Below, one piece after another: positions 10,296-18,688 of a stretch of 64,000 bases of DNA. The position numbers and the translations under genes were made by a program. The notes under the pieces are model-generated. The model was not told the DNA's origin. It was given only the letters and a program-made list of their open reading frames with translations, and did not search any database. Positions within the stretch are counted from its first letter, which is position 1. Each line of letters starts with the position of its first letter. The DNA is from Moraxella sp. VT-16-12 (GTDB taxonomy: Bacteria; Pseudomonadota; Gammaproteobacteria; Pseudomonadales; Moraxellaceae): contig NZ_NKHK02000003.1 in NCBI RefSeq assembly GCF_002224245.2, positions 1 to 64,000 on the forward strand. Reading direction: 5' to 3'.

Positions 10296-11714
10296 ATGGC
10301 AGGCAAAACGCTTTATGACAAACTTTGGGATGACCATTTGGTCGCAAGTCGTGATGATGGTTCAAGTTTGATTTATATTGACCGTCAGCTATTACATGAA
10401 GTAACTTCCCCCCAAGCATTTGAAGGCTTGGAGTTGGCAGGACGCACCCCTTGGCGATTGTCTGCCAACATCGCCACCCCAGACCATAACGTCCCCACAT
10501 CCATCAAAGAGCGTAGCGAAGGCATTGCTGGCATCAAGGATGATACTTCTCGCATACAGGTGCAGACTTTGGATGAAAACTGCCAAAAATTTAACATCAC
10601 TGAATTTACCATCAATGATGAGCGTCAAGGTATTGTTCATGTGGTAGGGCCAGAGCAGGGCTTGACTTTGCCGGGCATGACGGTGGTCTGTGGGGACAGT
10701 CATACCGCCACGCATGGGGCATTGGGCTGTCTGGCTCATGGCATTGGTACAAGTGAAGTTGAGCACGTTTTAGCAACGCAATGCTTGGTTGCCAAAAAAA
10801 TGAAAAATATGCTCGTGCGTGTGGACGGTAAACTTGGCAAGGGCGTTACCCCAAAAGATGTGGTGCTTGCCATCATCGGTAAAATCGGCACAGCAGGTGG
10901 TACAGGTTATGCCATTGAGTTTGGTGGTCAGGTATTTCGCGATATGTCCATAGAGGGGCGTATGACAGTGTGCAACATGGCGATTGAAGGTGGGGCAAGG
11001 GTTGGGCTTGTGGCGGTAGATGACAAAACCATTGACTATGTCAAAGGTCGCCCCTATGCCCCCACAGGCGACAACTGGGAAAAGGCGGTAAGCTACTGGA
11101 ATACCTTGCATTCAGATGAGGACGCTCATTTTGATACAGTGGTGGTGCTAAATGGCGATGAGATTGAGCCACAAGTGTCATGGGGAACGTCGCCTGAGAT
11201 GGTAATTAGTGTTTCGCAAAACGTCCCGACGCTAGACATGGCAAAAGATGATGTGCAGCGTAACGACTGGACACGAGCCTATCAGTATATGGGGCTGACC
11301 GCAGGACAAAAGCTGTCTGACATCAAACTTGATCGTGTGTTTATTGGCTCATGCACCAACTCACGCATAGAAGACATACGAGCGGCTGCCGAAGTGGTCA
11401 AAGGCAAAAAAGTCGCTGATACCATCAAACAAGCGATGGTGGTGGCAGGTTCTGGTTTGGTCAAAAAACAAGCCGAAAGCGAAGGTTTGGACAAGATTTT
11501 CACAGACGCAGGCTTTGAATGGCGAGAGCCGGGCTGTTCTATGTGTCTTGCGATGAACGCTGATAAACTGCAAGCAGGCGAGCATTGTGCCAGTACGTCT
11601 AACCGCAACTTTGAAGGCCGTCAAGGTAATGGCGGACGCACGCACTTGGTAAGTCCAGCGATGGCAGCAGCGGCGGCGATTGCAGGGCATTTTGTGGATG
11701 TCAGAAGTTTTTAG
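10296..11714 (+). CDS. leuC: 3-isopropylmalate dehydratase large subunit
   Basis: LeuC with LeuD isomerises 2-isopropylmalate to 3-isopropylmalate in leucine synthesis. The 472-residue protein is an aconitase-family [4Fe-4S] enzyme. Cluster ligands are visible in [14 protein letters not shown] and in [12 protein letters not shown], and the substrate-site block [12 protein letters not shown] is present. ATG 10296 is chosen because GGAG lies six bases upstream and [12 protein letters not shown] is the usual start; an earlier in-frame ATG at 10239 would overlap the -10 element. leuD lies 3.3 kb downstream, unusual for subunits of one enzyme, with accessory genes between. Confidence 0.96.
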   Translation: MAGKTLYDKLWDDHLVASRDDGSSLIYIDRQLLHEVTSPQAFEGLELAGRTPWRLSANIATPDHNVPTSIKERSEGIAGIKDDTSRIQVQTLDENCQKFNITEFTINDERQGIVHVVGPEQGLTLPGMTVVCGDSHTATHGALGCLAHGIGTSEVEHVLATQCLVAKKMKNMLVRVDGKLGKGVTPKDVVLAIIGKIGTAGGTGYAIEFGGQVFRDMSIEGRMTVCNMAIEGGARVGLVAVDDKTIDYVKGRPYAPTGDNWEKAVSYWNTLHSDEDAHFDTVVVLNGDEIEPQVSWGTSPEMVISVSQNVPTLDMAKDDVQRNDWTRAYQYMGLTAGQKLSDIKLDRVFIGSCTNSRIEDIRAAAEVVKGKKVADTIKQAMVVAGSGLVKKQAESEGLDKIFTDAGFEWREPGCSMCLAMNADKLQAGEHCASTSNRNFEGRQGNGGRTHLVSPAMAAAAAIAGHFVDVRSF

Positions 11715-11737
11715 TTAAACACCTTGGGGGAAATGGT

Positions 11738-11965
11738 ATGCAACAGTTCACCATTCAAATTAAAGATGAGTTATTGCCTGTTTTTATGAAAATGATTGCA
11801 GGTTTTGGTAATGATATCATCATTGATGATACTGCCATTTCACCCAAGATAAAAAAACGAGATTTATCAAAATTGGTTGCCCACCCAAATACCATCAATG
11901 GTGATGATGACGGTATTATGAATGTGGATTGGGAAAAGGCATGGCATCATGACTTACCAAAATAA
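11738..11965 (+). CDS. putative antitoxin of a PIN-type toxin-antitoxin pair
   Basis: A 75-residue acidic protein (MQQFTIQIKDELLPVFMKMI at the N-terminus, VDWEKAWHHDLPK at the C-terminus). I do not recognise the family. The antitoxin call rests on its small size, its 17-base overlap with a downstream PIN-domain gene, and a likely toxin-binding C-terminal tail. A GGGGA ribosome site precedes the ATG. It starts 23 bases after leuC and may be read from the leuC promoter. Confidence 0.6.
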   Translation: MQQFTIQIKDELLPVFMKMIAGFGNDIIIDDTAISPKIKKRDLSKLVAHPNTINGDDDGIMNVDWEKAWHHDLPK

Positions 11966-12344
11966 TATTTATTTGGATACACATATTTTAGTATGGTTGT
12001 ATCAATCAAAAACTAGCCAACTATCAAAAGGCGTGGTTGAAAAACTAGAAAATATCAATAACCAATTTTTGGTATCGCCAATGGTGATTTTGGAATTAGA
12101 ATTTTTATATGAAATTGGTAGAATTAATGCTAGTGCAGGACAAATATTTCAACATATTAAAGAAGTGTTGGAATTAAAAATTTGTCAAAAATCTTGGTTG
12201 GATGTCGTAAATCTTGCCAATCAATTAAAGTTTACCAGAGACCCATTTGACCGTTTAATTGTTGCTAATGCAATGCTCAATGATAATGTGTTAATTAGTA
12301 AAGATAATAAAATTAGTGAATTTTATAAGAGATGTTTTTGGTAA
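11949..12344 (+). CDS. PIN-domain toxin (VapC-like)
   Basis: A 131-residue PIN-domain ribonuclease. Acidic active-site residues are placed as expected: Asp 10 in IYLDTHILVW, Glu 49/51 in VILELEFLYEIG, Asp 98 and Asp 101 in TRDPFDRLIVANA, and Asp 119 in LISKDNKIS. VapC toxins usually cleave tRNA or rRNA and are silenced by the partner antitoxin. The ATG at 11949 lies inside the antitoxin reading frame, typical of coupled pairs. DNA here is more AT-rich than leuC, suggesting acquisition. Confidence 0.85.
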   Translation: MTYQNNIYLDTHILVWLYQSKTSQLSKGVVEKLENINNQFLVSPMVILELEFLYEIGRINASAGQIFQHIKEVLELKICQKSWLDVVNLANQLKFTRDPFDRLIVANAMLNDNVLISKDNKISEFYKRCFW

Positions 12345-12665
12345 ATGACTTATTCTGAACTCATCAAAACCCTGATCATTGACCCCATAGCGGTGGCTGA
12401 TGAATTATGGGTGTTTAAAATAGAGATTTTTAAACACGCACAAAAAGGCTATTTTGCCCAGCTTTGGCGGCTAGATACTTATGATATTAAACCAACTTTT
12501 GCCATTCAAAAAGATTGGATGGCCAGTGAGAGCTTTTTTATTGATGATGGTTTTCGTTTTGATGGCTTAGGTCTGTATGGCGATGACCTAAAATATTTTG
12601 TGAGTAGTGATGACTGTCAAAACTATGTATTAACTTGCCTTGATAAGTGTTTTGATTCAAATTAA
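12345..12665 (+). CDS. hypothetical protein directly downstream of the PIN toxin
   Basis: A 106-residue soluble protein I do not recognise. It starts with MTYSELIKTLIIDPIAVADE and is rich in aromatic and acidic residues. Its ATG follows the toxin stop codon with no gap, so it is probably translated from the same message. Whether it belongs to the toxin-antitoxin module or merely follows it cannot be told from sequence. Confidence 0.55.
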   Translation: MTYSELIKTLIIDPIAVADELWVFKIEIFKHAQKGYFAQLWRLDTYDIKPTFAIQKDWMASESFFIDDGFRFDGLGLYGDDLKYFVSSDDCQNYVLTCLDKCFDSN

Positions 12666-12687
12666 AGTAATTTATGTTTAAAAATGA

Positions 12688-12717
12688 TTGACATGAGCTG
12701 ACTAAACTACGCATAAT
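12688..12717 (+). promoter_or_regulatory. sigma-70-like promoter before the exported 162-residue protein
   Basis: A consensus -35 TTGACA (12688-12693) and a -10 CATAAT (12712-12717) are 18 bases apart. They lie about 75 bases before the ATG at 12792, so the genes from 12792 onward can be expressed independently of leuC. Confidence 0.5.
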
Positions 12718-12720
12718 GTA

Positions 12721-12739
12721 GCTATATTTTTAATATAGC
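12721..12739 (+). promoter_or_regulatory. small hairpin in the leader of the gene at 12792
   Basis: GCTATATT-TTT-AATATAGC is a perfect eight-base stem with a three-base loop, just after the putative -10. There is no U-run after it, so it is more likely a leader structure or an operator dyad than a terminator. Confidence 0.3.
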
Positions 12740-12791
12740 GGTATGAGATAAAAATCTTAGATGATATTTACATCATTATTAGGATAAGACA

Positions 12792-13280
12792 ATGACATTT
12801 AAACCTTATTTATTGCTTTGTTTGTTGTTATTATCAAATTTAGCTGTGGCAAAGCATGAGCAATATTGTAATGGTCGCTTTGATTATTGTGTGGCCATTC
12901 CTGATAGTGTGGTGATTTCGCCAATAGAGCCACAAAATGGCGATGGCAGGCTGTTTGGTGTCAAAGGCACTGATGCAATCATTGTGGCTTATGGCAGTTT
13001 ATGGCCAAGCGTGATTGGTGCATCTGACGAAGAGCTATTGCAAGAAAAACAGCAAAGTGTGTGTGAACAAGCACAATGTCGCATTACTTATCAAGTTAAA
13101 AAAGATAATTATTATATTGCCAGTGGTTATTATTTAGATGACGATAAAATTTTTTATCAGGTTTATCGGCTCAAAAATGGCGAAGAACATCATTTAGATT
13201 TTACCTATTCCAAAAAACACAAAGCAAAAATGGATAAAATCATATCGCAAATGGTATCATCTTTTTTAAAAGATGATTGA
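12792..13280 (+). CDS. hypothetical exported protein
   Basis: A 162-residue protein with a clear signal peptide (FKPYLLLCLLLLSNLAVAK, cleavage likely after AVA). The mature part has four cysteines: two near the start (EQYCNGRFDYCVAIP) and two in VCEQAQCRITYQ, which could form two disulfides in the periplasm. No family recognised. Its TGA overlaps an ATG at 13280, so it is probably coupled to the next gene. Confidence 0.65.
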   Translation: MTFKPYLLLCLLLLSNLAVAKHEQYCNGRFDYCVAIPDSVVISPIEPQNGDGRLFGVKGTDAIIVAYGSLWPSVIGASDEELLQEKQQSVCEQAQCRITYQVKKDNYYIASGYYLDDDKIFYQVYRLKNGEEHHLDFTYSKKHKAKMDKIISQMVSSFLKDD

Positions 13281-13303
13281 TGATAAACATTAAAGAGACA
13301 TCA

Positions 13304-13828
13304 ATGAATGGATTGACCGCTTTAAAACAAGCATTAGCAAAAAGTGCCGAAGTACCAAAAGTATTATTGGATAAGATTGTTTATGATGGCGATAATGATG
13401 ATTTGCTTTATGAAATATTGTTTCCAATATTGGCTTGGGACAGCCAAAATGATTATCAAAGTTTTGATGATGGGCAATTTATGGAATATATGGAATGGAA
13501 AGAGCCATATTTAAATTTTGATAACTTTTTTATGATTAAAAAGCGTCAATTAACCATCAATACCGATGACATTTTTGATGATTATGCCCAAGAAGTGGGC
13601 GATGAAGATGTGATGGATGAGATGGATTTTTTTAAGGCTTGTGAGTTGCATCGTCAATATTGTTTTAATTATTTTAATAAAAAATTAGCACCCCATCAAT
13701 TACGCTTGATTGAATTGGGCGAAAATGAAAATGCATATTTTTTATTGGTTAATGATGATGAAAAACAAATCAAAGAATTAACCCATGCTTTTGAACGATT
13801 TGGCATTTCTGTGATTTTGGAGCAGTAA
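13304..13828 (+). CDS. hypothetical acidic cytosolic protein
   Basis: A strongly acidic protein of 174 residues from the ATG at 13304, which is preceded by AGAGA at a good distance. An in-frame ATG at 13280 overlaps the upstream stop and would add eight residues. The C-terminal part (LIELGENENAYFLLVN ... FERFGISVIL) has the look of small DUF6630-like or immunity-type proteins, but I cannot confirm that. It lacks a signal peptide although its upstream partner is exported. Confidence 0.55.
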   Translation: MNGLTALKQALAKSAEVPKVLLDKIVYDGDNDDLLYEILFPILAWDSQNDYQSFDDGQFMEYMEWKEPYLNFDNFFMIKKRQLTINTDDIFDDYAQEVGDEDVMDEMDFFKACELHRQYCFNYFNKKLAPHQLRLIELGENENAYFLLVNDDEKQIKELTHAFERFGISVILEQ

Positions 13829-13927
13829 TATAAACAAGCAGCTATAAAAATCATGGATAAAATTGTTATCAATCAATTAGACAGCAATTCATATATTTTG
13901 TGATTAAACGGTAAAAAGGAGTATGAC

Positions 13928-14461
13928 ATGAATGAATTAGCCAGCAATCCTTATCTTGATGTCCGCCAGCCCGCTCAGCCCAAAGGCGAGATGACCTTAA
14001 CCTGTGCTGATATTGCCGAAGGTAGTACCTTATCCAATGACTATGTTGCTAATATTTGGGGCTATACAGGGAGCAACATCAGCCCAGAGCTTGAATGGAG
14101 TAACGCCCCAAGCGATACCAAAAGTTTTGTGCTGACCATGTATGACCCTGACGCACCGACAGGCTGTGGCTTTTGGCATTGGAATGTGTTTAATATTCCT
14201 GCTGATGCCACGTCTTTAAAGCAGGGCGTGTCTGGGAAATTTGCTGATGGCGAAAAAGAGCTTATCAATGATGCAGGACTTAAAGGCTTTGTTGGGGCGT
14301 TCCCACCCAAAGGCGACAAACCACACCGTTATATTTTTACGCTGTATGCTCTAAATGATGTGCTTGATTTGCCAGAGACCATCAGTCCTGCGGTTTTGGG
14401 ATTTAATCTTAATGGCAAAGTGCTAGCAGCGGCGAGCCTGACGACTTATTATCATTGGTAA
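13928..14461 (+). CDS. YbhB/YbcL family PEBP-like protein
   Basis: A 177-residue member of the phosphatidylethanolamine-binding protein (Raf kinase inhibitor-like) family. The signature MYDPDAPTGCGFWHWNVFNIP and the later GDKPHRYIFTLYALN block are clear. Bacterial members have no settled function. A strong ribosome site (AAAAGGAG) precedes the ATG. No signal peptide is visible, so it is cytosolic. The following membrane methyltransferase-like gene starts 13 bases on. Confidence 0.9.
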   Translation: MNELASNPYLDVRQPAQPKGEMTLTCADIAEGSTLSNDYVANIWGYTGSNISPELEWSNAPSDTKSFVLTMYDPDAPTGCGFWHWNVFNIPADATSLKQGVSGKFADGEKELINDAGLKGFVGAFPPKGDKPHRYIFTLYALNDVLDLPETISPAVLGFNLNGKVLAAASLTTYYHW

Positions 14462-14474
14462 CAGGCTGTCTTAA

Positions 14475-14924
14475 ATGTCTCTTGAATTAAAAATACCACC
14501 TGTAATTTTAGTGGTGATTGTTGCTATCGTGATGACGATTCAGGCACAGTTTTCTATCATGCCTTTTAGGTTGTCATGGTTGATTGCGGGTGGTATAGCG
14601 ATATTAGGGTGTGGTATTATTGGCATGGCGGTATGGCAATTTAAGCAAGCCAAAACTACCGTCAATCCCTTAAATCCCAATCAGAGTAGCCAAATGGTTA
14701 ATACAGGCATATTTGCTATAAGTCGTAATCCCATGTATGCGGGTATGGCAGTCATATTGATTAGTGTCGCAGTATTTTTGGGTGAGTTATCTGTTCTTAT
14801 TTGGGTGGCTGGTTTTATACTCTATATGACCAAATTTCAAATAAAACCCGAAGAGCGGATATTAACCAAAAATTTTGGCGATGACTATGCAAGATATTGT
14901 GAAAAAGTAAGACGTTGGATTTGA
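14475..14924 (+). CDS. isoprenylcysteine carboxyl methyltransferase-family membrane protein
   Basis: A 149-residue membrane protein with four hydrophobic segments. The family blocks are GIFAISRNPMYAGMAVILI (about 76-94) and the C-terminal KPEERILTKNFGDDYARYCEKVRRW. These match the ICMT/PEMT-like fold that binds S-adenosylmethionine near a membrane. The bacterial substrate is unknown. It lies between the PEBP gene and leuD. Confidence 0.8.
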   Translation: MSLELKIPPVILVVIVAIVMTIQAQFSIMPFRLSWLIAGGIAILGCGIIGMAVWQFKQAKTTVNPLNPNQSSQMVNTGIFAISRNPMYAGMAVILISVAVFLGELSVLIWVAGFILYMTKFQIKPEERILTKNFGDDYARYCEKVRRWI

Positions 14925-14997
14925 TGGCTGATGATAATTTTATTGATGCAAGTGATAGATTGTTAGTTTTAATTTTGATACAAATTGGAGTAAAACC

Positions 14998-15648
14998 ATG
15001 AAACAATACACCACCGAAATTGGCATTGTTGCCCCGCTTGACCGTGCCAATGTGGACACCGATTTGATTATCCCCAAACAGTTTTTAAAATCCATCAAAC
15101 GCACAGGCTTTGGCGATAATTTGTTTGATGAATTGCGTTATCTTGATGAAGGTTATTTGGGTCAAGACATTTCAAAACGCCCAAAAAATCCTGACTTTGT
15201 CCTAAACCAAGACCGCTATCAGGGAGCAACCATTTTACTGGCTCGCAGTAATTTTGGCTGTGGGTCTAGCCGTGAGCATGCCCCTTGGGCGTTAAATGAA
15301 TTTGGGTTTAGAACGGTGATTGCCCCAAGTTTTGCCGATATTTTTTATAATAACAGCTTTAAAAATGGCATGCTCCCTGTGATACTCACAGAGAGCGAAG
15401 TAGACGAGCTGTTTAACGAATGCTTTGAGAATATCGGCTATCAATTAACGGTGGATTTAGAAAATCAACAAGTGGTTACGCCAAGCGGTAAAGCCTATCA
15501 TTTTGAAGTGGACGCATTTAGAAAGCATTGCTTATTAAATGGTTTAGATGATATTGGTTTGACCTTGCAAGACAGTGATAAAATCCGTGCCTTTGAAGAA
15601 AAGGCGAAAGTGGATAGACCGTGGGTGTTTAGGGATTTGACAGTTTAA
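14998..15648 (+). CDS. leuD: 3-isopropylmalate dehydratase small subunit
   Basis: LeuD is the swivel-domain partner of LeuC in the isopropylmalate isomerase. The 216-residue protein shows [16 protein letters not shown], the substrate-discriminating [20 protein letters not shown] block, and [22 protein letters not shown] ribosome site lies nine bases before the ATG. leuC is 3.3 kb upstream and leuB follows after one intervening nuclease-like gene. Confidence 0.96.
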   Translation: MKQYTTEIGIVAPLDRANVDTDLIIPKQFLKSIKRTGFGDNLFDELRYLDEGYLGQDISKRPKNPDFVLNQDRYQGATILLARSNFGCGSSREHAPWALNEFGFRTVIAPSFADIFYNNSFKNGMLPVILTESEVDELFNECFENIGYQLTVDLENQQVVTPSGKAYHFEVDAFRKHCLLNGLDDIGLTLQDSDKIRAFEEKAKVDRPWVFRDLTV

Positions 15649-15665
15649 TATTTTAGGGCTTTCCA

Positions 15666-16256
15666 ATGATAGATATTGAAAAAGTTCTTAAAGAGCTTGC
15701 TAAAAAACGTCCTGTTTTTCATTCGGAAGCGGATTTTCAACATGCATTAGCATGGGAAATTCGTGATAAATATCAGAATTTTGATATTCGTCTTGAACAA
15801 AGGTTGCTCATATCTAATGAAAAATTTGGTTATATTGATTTAATTTTAATTGATAAAAGTCAAGGCAAAAAAATATTTATTGAGCTTAAATATAAAACCA
15901 AAAATTCAAGAATTGAATTTAAAAAAACAGATGTTTATGATGATGAGATTTTTGAATTAAAGAATCATACTGCTCACACTGATAATAAAAAACTGTTTTA
16001 TCATGATATTGATAGATTGGAATACCTTGTAAGGTCAAACCAAAATAGTGAAGCATACGCTATTTTCTTGACTAATTCTCATCTTTATTATAAGAATGGT
16101 TCGACAAATTGTCTACACACTTATAAGAAAGATACTATTGTGCCAAAATCAATATCAAGCAATCAGAATTTGGCTTGGCTAGATTATTCTGCTGTTAAAG
16201 ATGTGTGTGGTGTAGAAGTTTTATTTAAATGTTTAGTAGTAAAAATTTTAAAATGA
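15666..16256 (+). CDS. PD-(D/E)XK nuclease-like protein inserted between leuD and leuB
   Basis: A 196-residue protein. It begins with a helix containing FHSEADFQHALAWEI (Glu 21). Then come the strand pair YIDLILI (Asp 58) and IFIELKYK (Glu 73, Lys 75), which together give the E...D...ExK pattern of restriction-endonuclease-fold proteins. The C-terminal half has a further strand, EAYAIFLTN. It has no methyltransferase neighbour, so an ordinary restriction-modification role is unlikely. Its codons are AT-rich compared with leuD and leuB, pointing to acquisition. It starts 17 bases after leuD and leuB follows 26 bases later. Function is inferred from motifs only. Confidence 0.7.
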   Translation: MIDIEKVLKELAKKRPVFHSEADFQHALAWEIRDKYQNFDIRLEQRLLISNEKFGYIDLILIDKSQGKKIFIELKYKTKNSRIEFKKTDVYDDEIFELKNHTAHTDNKKLFYHDIDRLEYLVRSNQNSEAYAIFLTNSHLYYKNGSTNCLHTYKKDTIVPKSISSNQNLAWLDYSAVKDVCGVEVLFKCLVVKILK

Positions 16257-16282
16257 TTTATTTGTAAATTCAAGGAAATATC

Positions 16283-17353
16283 ATGACCAAAAAAATCGCA
16301 ATCCTAAACGGCGATGGCATTGGACCTGAAATCATCGCCCAAGCCGTCAAAGTCCTAGACAAGCTCATTGAACAAGGGCTTGATGTGTCTTACGAATACG
16401 GCAAATTAGGTGGTGAAGCCTACGATGCTTATGGCTCGCCATATCCCACCCAGACCCAAGAACTTTGCCAAAAGGCGGATGCGGTGCTTTTGGGAGCGGT
16501 AGGTTCGCCACAGTATGATAATTTGGAGCGTTCACTACGTCCTGAGCGTGGTTTGCTTGCCATTCGTAAGGATTTAAATTTATTTGCTAATTTGCGTCCT
16601 GCCATTTTGTACAAAGAGCTTGCCAACGCTTCTACCTTAAAGCCTGAAATTGTCGCAGGTTTGGACATTTTGATTGTGCGTGAGCTGACGGGTGATATTT
16701 ATTTTGGTGAGCCTAGGGGTATTCGCACACTTGACAGTGGCGAGCGTGAAGGCTTTAACACCATGAAATATGCTGAGAGCGAGATTCGCCGTATCGCCAA
16801 AGTGTCGTTTGAAGCGGCTCAAAAGCGAAATAAAAAACTGTGCAGCGTGGATAAAGCCAATGTGCTAGAAACTACTGAGTTGTGGAAAGAGATTTTTACG
16901 GAAGTGGGTAAAGAGTATCCAGATGTTGAGCTTAGCCATATGTATGTGGATAATGCCGCCATGCAACTGGTTAAAAACCCCAAGCAGTTTGATGTGATTG
17001 CCACAGGCAATATTTTTGGTGATATTTTATCCGACCAAGCGTCCATGCTGACAGGCTCTATTGGTATGCTTCCATCAGCTAGCCTAAATGAGACTGGCAA
17101 AGGCTTGTACGAGCCAAGCCACGGCTCAGCCCCTGATATTGCAGGGCAAGATAAAGCTAATCCATTGGCGACCATTTTGTCGCTTGCCATGCTGGTGCGT
17201 TATAGTCTAAACGATGAAGCACGAGCCGTTCAGATAGAACAAGCAGTACAAAAAGTGCTAGAACAAGGCTATCGCACGGCAGACATTTATGAAGATGGCA
17301 CAACGCTGGTTGGCTGTGCGGATATGGGCGATAAGGTGGTAGCGGCCTTGTAA
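16283..17353 (+). CDS. leuB: 3-isopropylmalate dehydrogenase
   Basis: LeuB oxidises and decarboxylates 3-isopropylmalate to 2-oxoisocaproate with NAD. The 356-residue protein has the N-terminal [11 protein letters not shown] block, the catalytic [16 protein letters not shown] segment, [26 protein letters not shown] and [20 protein letters not shown] good ribosome site (AAGGAAA) precedes the ATG. It ends the leucine cluster and a strong terminator follows about 100 bases downstream. Confidence 0.97.
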   Translation: MTKKIAILNGDGIGPEIIAQAVKVLDKLIEQGLDVSYEYGKLGGEAYDAYGSPYPTQTQELCQKADAVLLGAVGSPQYDNLERSLRPERGLLAIRKDLNLFANLRPAILYKELANASTLKPEIVAGLDILIVRELTGDIYFGEPRGIRTLDSGEREGFNTMKYAESEIRRIAKVSFEAAQKRNKKLCSVDKANVLETTELWKEIFTEVGKEYPDVELSHMYVDNAAMQLVKNPKQFDVIATGNIFGDILSDQASMLTGSIGMLPSASLNETGKGLYEPSHGSAPDIAGQDKANPLATILSLAMLVRYSLNDEARAVQIEQAVQKVLEQGYRTADIYEDGTTLVGCADMGDKVVAAL

Positions 17354-17451
17354 TTTTTGCTTTACGGTTTGGTAAAAACAGCGTGTGATGTTTTATGTTG
17401 TTTAAAATAGCCACATGACAAAGCATAAAAAATGTTGTTACGATTAATGAT

Positions 17452-17478
17452 AAAACCCAGTCAAATAACTGGGTTTTT
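17452..17478 (+). terminator. rho-independent terminator after leuB
   Basis: AAAACCCAGT, loop CAAATA, ACTGGGTTTT: a perfect ten-base stem followed by T. It is nearly symmetric, so it could also stop transcription from the other side. Confidence 0.85.
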
Positions 17479-17629
17479 AAAATTTGGTATTTCATCCAAA
17501 TAAATCAAGTGATGATTGTTATAAAATGGTTTTTTAATATAAAAAATGACACATGATGATTTAAAACTATCTAAAACACCCAATTTGCTTATATTATAAA
17601 AGGTAAATACCACTTATTAGAACGTTTAA

Positions 17630-17779
17630 GTTAAAGCATGGTTTGGCGATTGGGAGAAGTGGTATCAGGAACAAAGACCAGAACTATTGGAGCGACTGAT
17701 ACAAGAGTACAAAAACCCAGAAATCCTAATTAATCTAGACCCACAGACCTTAGTGGATTTATCATTAAAGAAGATTTAA
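17630..17779 (+). pseudogene. decayed coding fragment
   Basis: An open stretch without an ATG reads WFGDWEKWYQEQRPELLERL, then an Ile/Asn/Leu-rich tail ending in VDLSLKKI and a stop. The composition is protein-like (amphipathic helices) while neighbouring spacer is not. About 35 codons in the next frame over (17755-17913, containing NVRCHVWWNDVNKYLVL) may continue the same former gene after a frameshift. The parent family is not recognised. Confidence 0.4.
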
Positions 17780-17958
17780 ATAATGTGCGATGTCATGTTT
17801 GGTGGAATGATGTCAATAAATATTTGGTATTAGGCATATTGATTTTGATAAAACAGTTCACAAAACATCAAAGCAGCTTAGTTATTATCAAGTTTGAAAA
17901 TATTTTAAGTGATTGATTGAGCTGATACTAAGCCATTAGAACGGCACATTCTTAATAT

Positions 17959-17986
17959 TTGACAGGCAATGAAAGAGTGGTAAAAT
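17959..17986 (+). promoter_or_regulatory. sigma-70 promoter of trpGDC
   Basis: Consensus -35 TTGACA (17959-17964), 16-base spacer and -10 TAAAAT (17981-17986) preceded by TGG, which makes an extended -10. The start of trpG is about 70 bases downstream. No Trp-rich leader peptide or attenuator hairpin is seen in the leader. Confidence 0.7.
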
Positions 17987-18055
17987 ACCACAACCAAACA
18001 AATGCGTTTTGATGGATTTTTTAAATACGAATAAAATTAATGGGTTGTATACATC

Positions 18056-18679
18056 ATGATTTTAATGATAGATAACTATTGTAGCTTTACTTATAACATT
18101 GTACAGTACTTTGGTGAATTAAAACAAGACATCATCGTCAAGCGTAATGACGAGATAACTCTTGATGAGATAACCAAGCTTGCCCCCAAAGCCATCATCT
18201 TAGGTCCTGGTCCCTGCACGCCCACAGAAGCAGGCATTACTTTGCCAATTTTAACGCATTTTGGTGGGCAGATTCCCATTTTGGGCGTGTGTCTTGGACA
18301 TCAAGCGATTGGGCAAGCCTTTGGGGGTGATGTGGTGTGCGCAGATGAAGTCATGCACGGACGGCTCTCTTGCGTGTATCATCATGATACAGACGTATTT
18401 AAAAATCTGCCAAATCCTGTATCAGTAGTGCGTTATCATTCTTTGGTGATAGATAAAAATACCTTGCCTGAGTGCTTAAAAATAACCGCTTGGACACAAA
18501 ACGCTGATGGTGCTGTGGGTGAGATTATGGGTGTTCGCCATAAAACGCTGGATATTGAAGGGGTGCAATTTCATCCAGAATCCATTCTTAGCGAACATGG
18601 CTATCAGCTATTTAATAACTTTTTAAAACGTTGTGGTTTGGCGGTGCTTGATGATGAACATTTGCCCACAGTTGCCTAA
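18056..18679 (+). CDS. trpG: anthranilate synthase glutamine amidotransferase subunit
   Basis: TrpG supplies ammonia from glutamine to TrpE for anthranilate synthesis and may also serve the folate enzyme PabB. The 207-residue class I amidotransferase has the oxyanion/nucleophile block [15 protein letters not shown] (Cys) and the triad end [11 protein letters not shown] (His, Glu). The N-terminal motif reads [14 protein letters not shown], with Cys where most homologues have Asp (NYDSFTYN). There is no clear ribosome site. trpD begins nine bases after the stop, and trpE is not in this window. Confidence 0.95.
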   Translation: MILMIDNYCSFTYNIVQYFGELKQDIIVKRNDEITLDEITKLAPKAIILGPGPCTPTEAGITLPILTHFGGQIPILGVCLGHQAIGQAFGGDVVCADEVMHGRLSCVYHHDTDVFKNLPNPVSVVRYHSLVIDKNTLPECLKITAWTQNADGAVGEIMGVRHKTLDIEGVQFHPESILSEHGYQLFNNFLKRCGLAVLDDEHLPTVA

Positions 18680-18688
18680 GGATTGTTG

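Larger units (their letters stand above)
17354..18055. other. 702-base gene-poor spacer between leuB and trpG
   Basis: This AT-rich spacer holds the leuB terminator (17452-17478), a short decayed coding stretch (17630-17779 and perhaps to about 17910 in another frame) and the trpG promoter (17959-17986). No tRNA-like cloverleaf, long repeat or intact gene was seen. A 15-codon frame (18012-18059) overlaps the trpG start and has no Trp codons. Confidence 0.6.

Noticed and set aside
12721-12739. The GCTATATT hairpin as a terminator for the toxin operon
   Set aside because: It is AT-only at the core, lacks a following U-run, and lies after a promoter, so a leader structure is likelier.
13853-13903. 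A 16-residue frame before the PEBP gene
   Set aside because: No ribosome site and no conserved feature; length is expected by chance.
18012-18059. A 15-codon frame before trpG as a trp attenuator leader
   Set aside because: It has no Trp codons and no alternative hairpins or terminator precede trpG, so classical attenuation is not supported.
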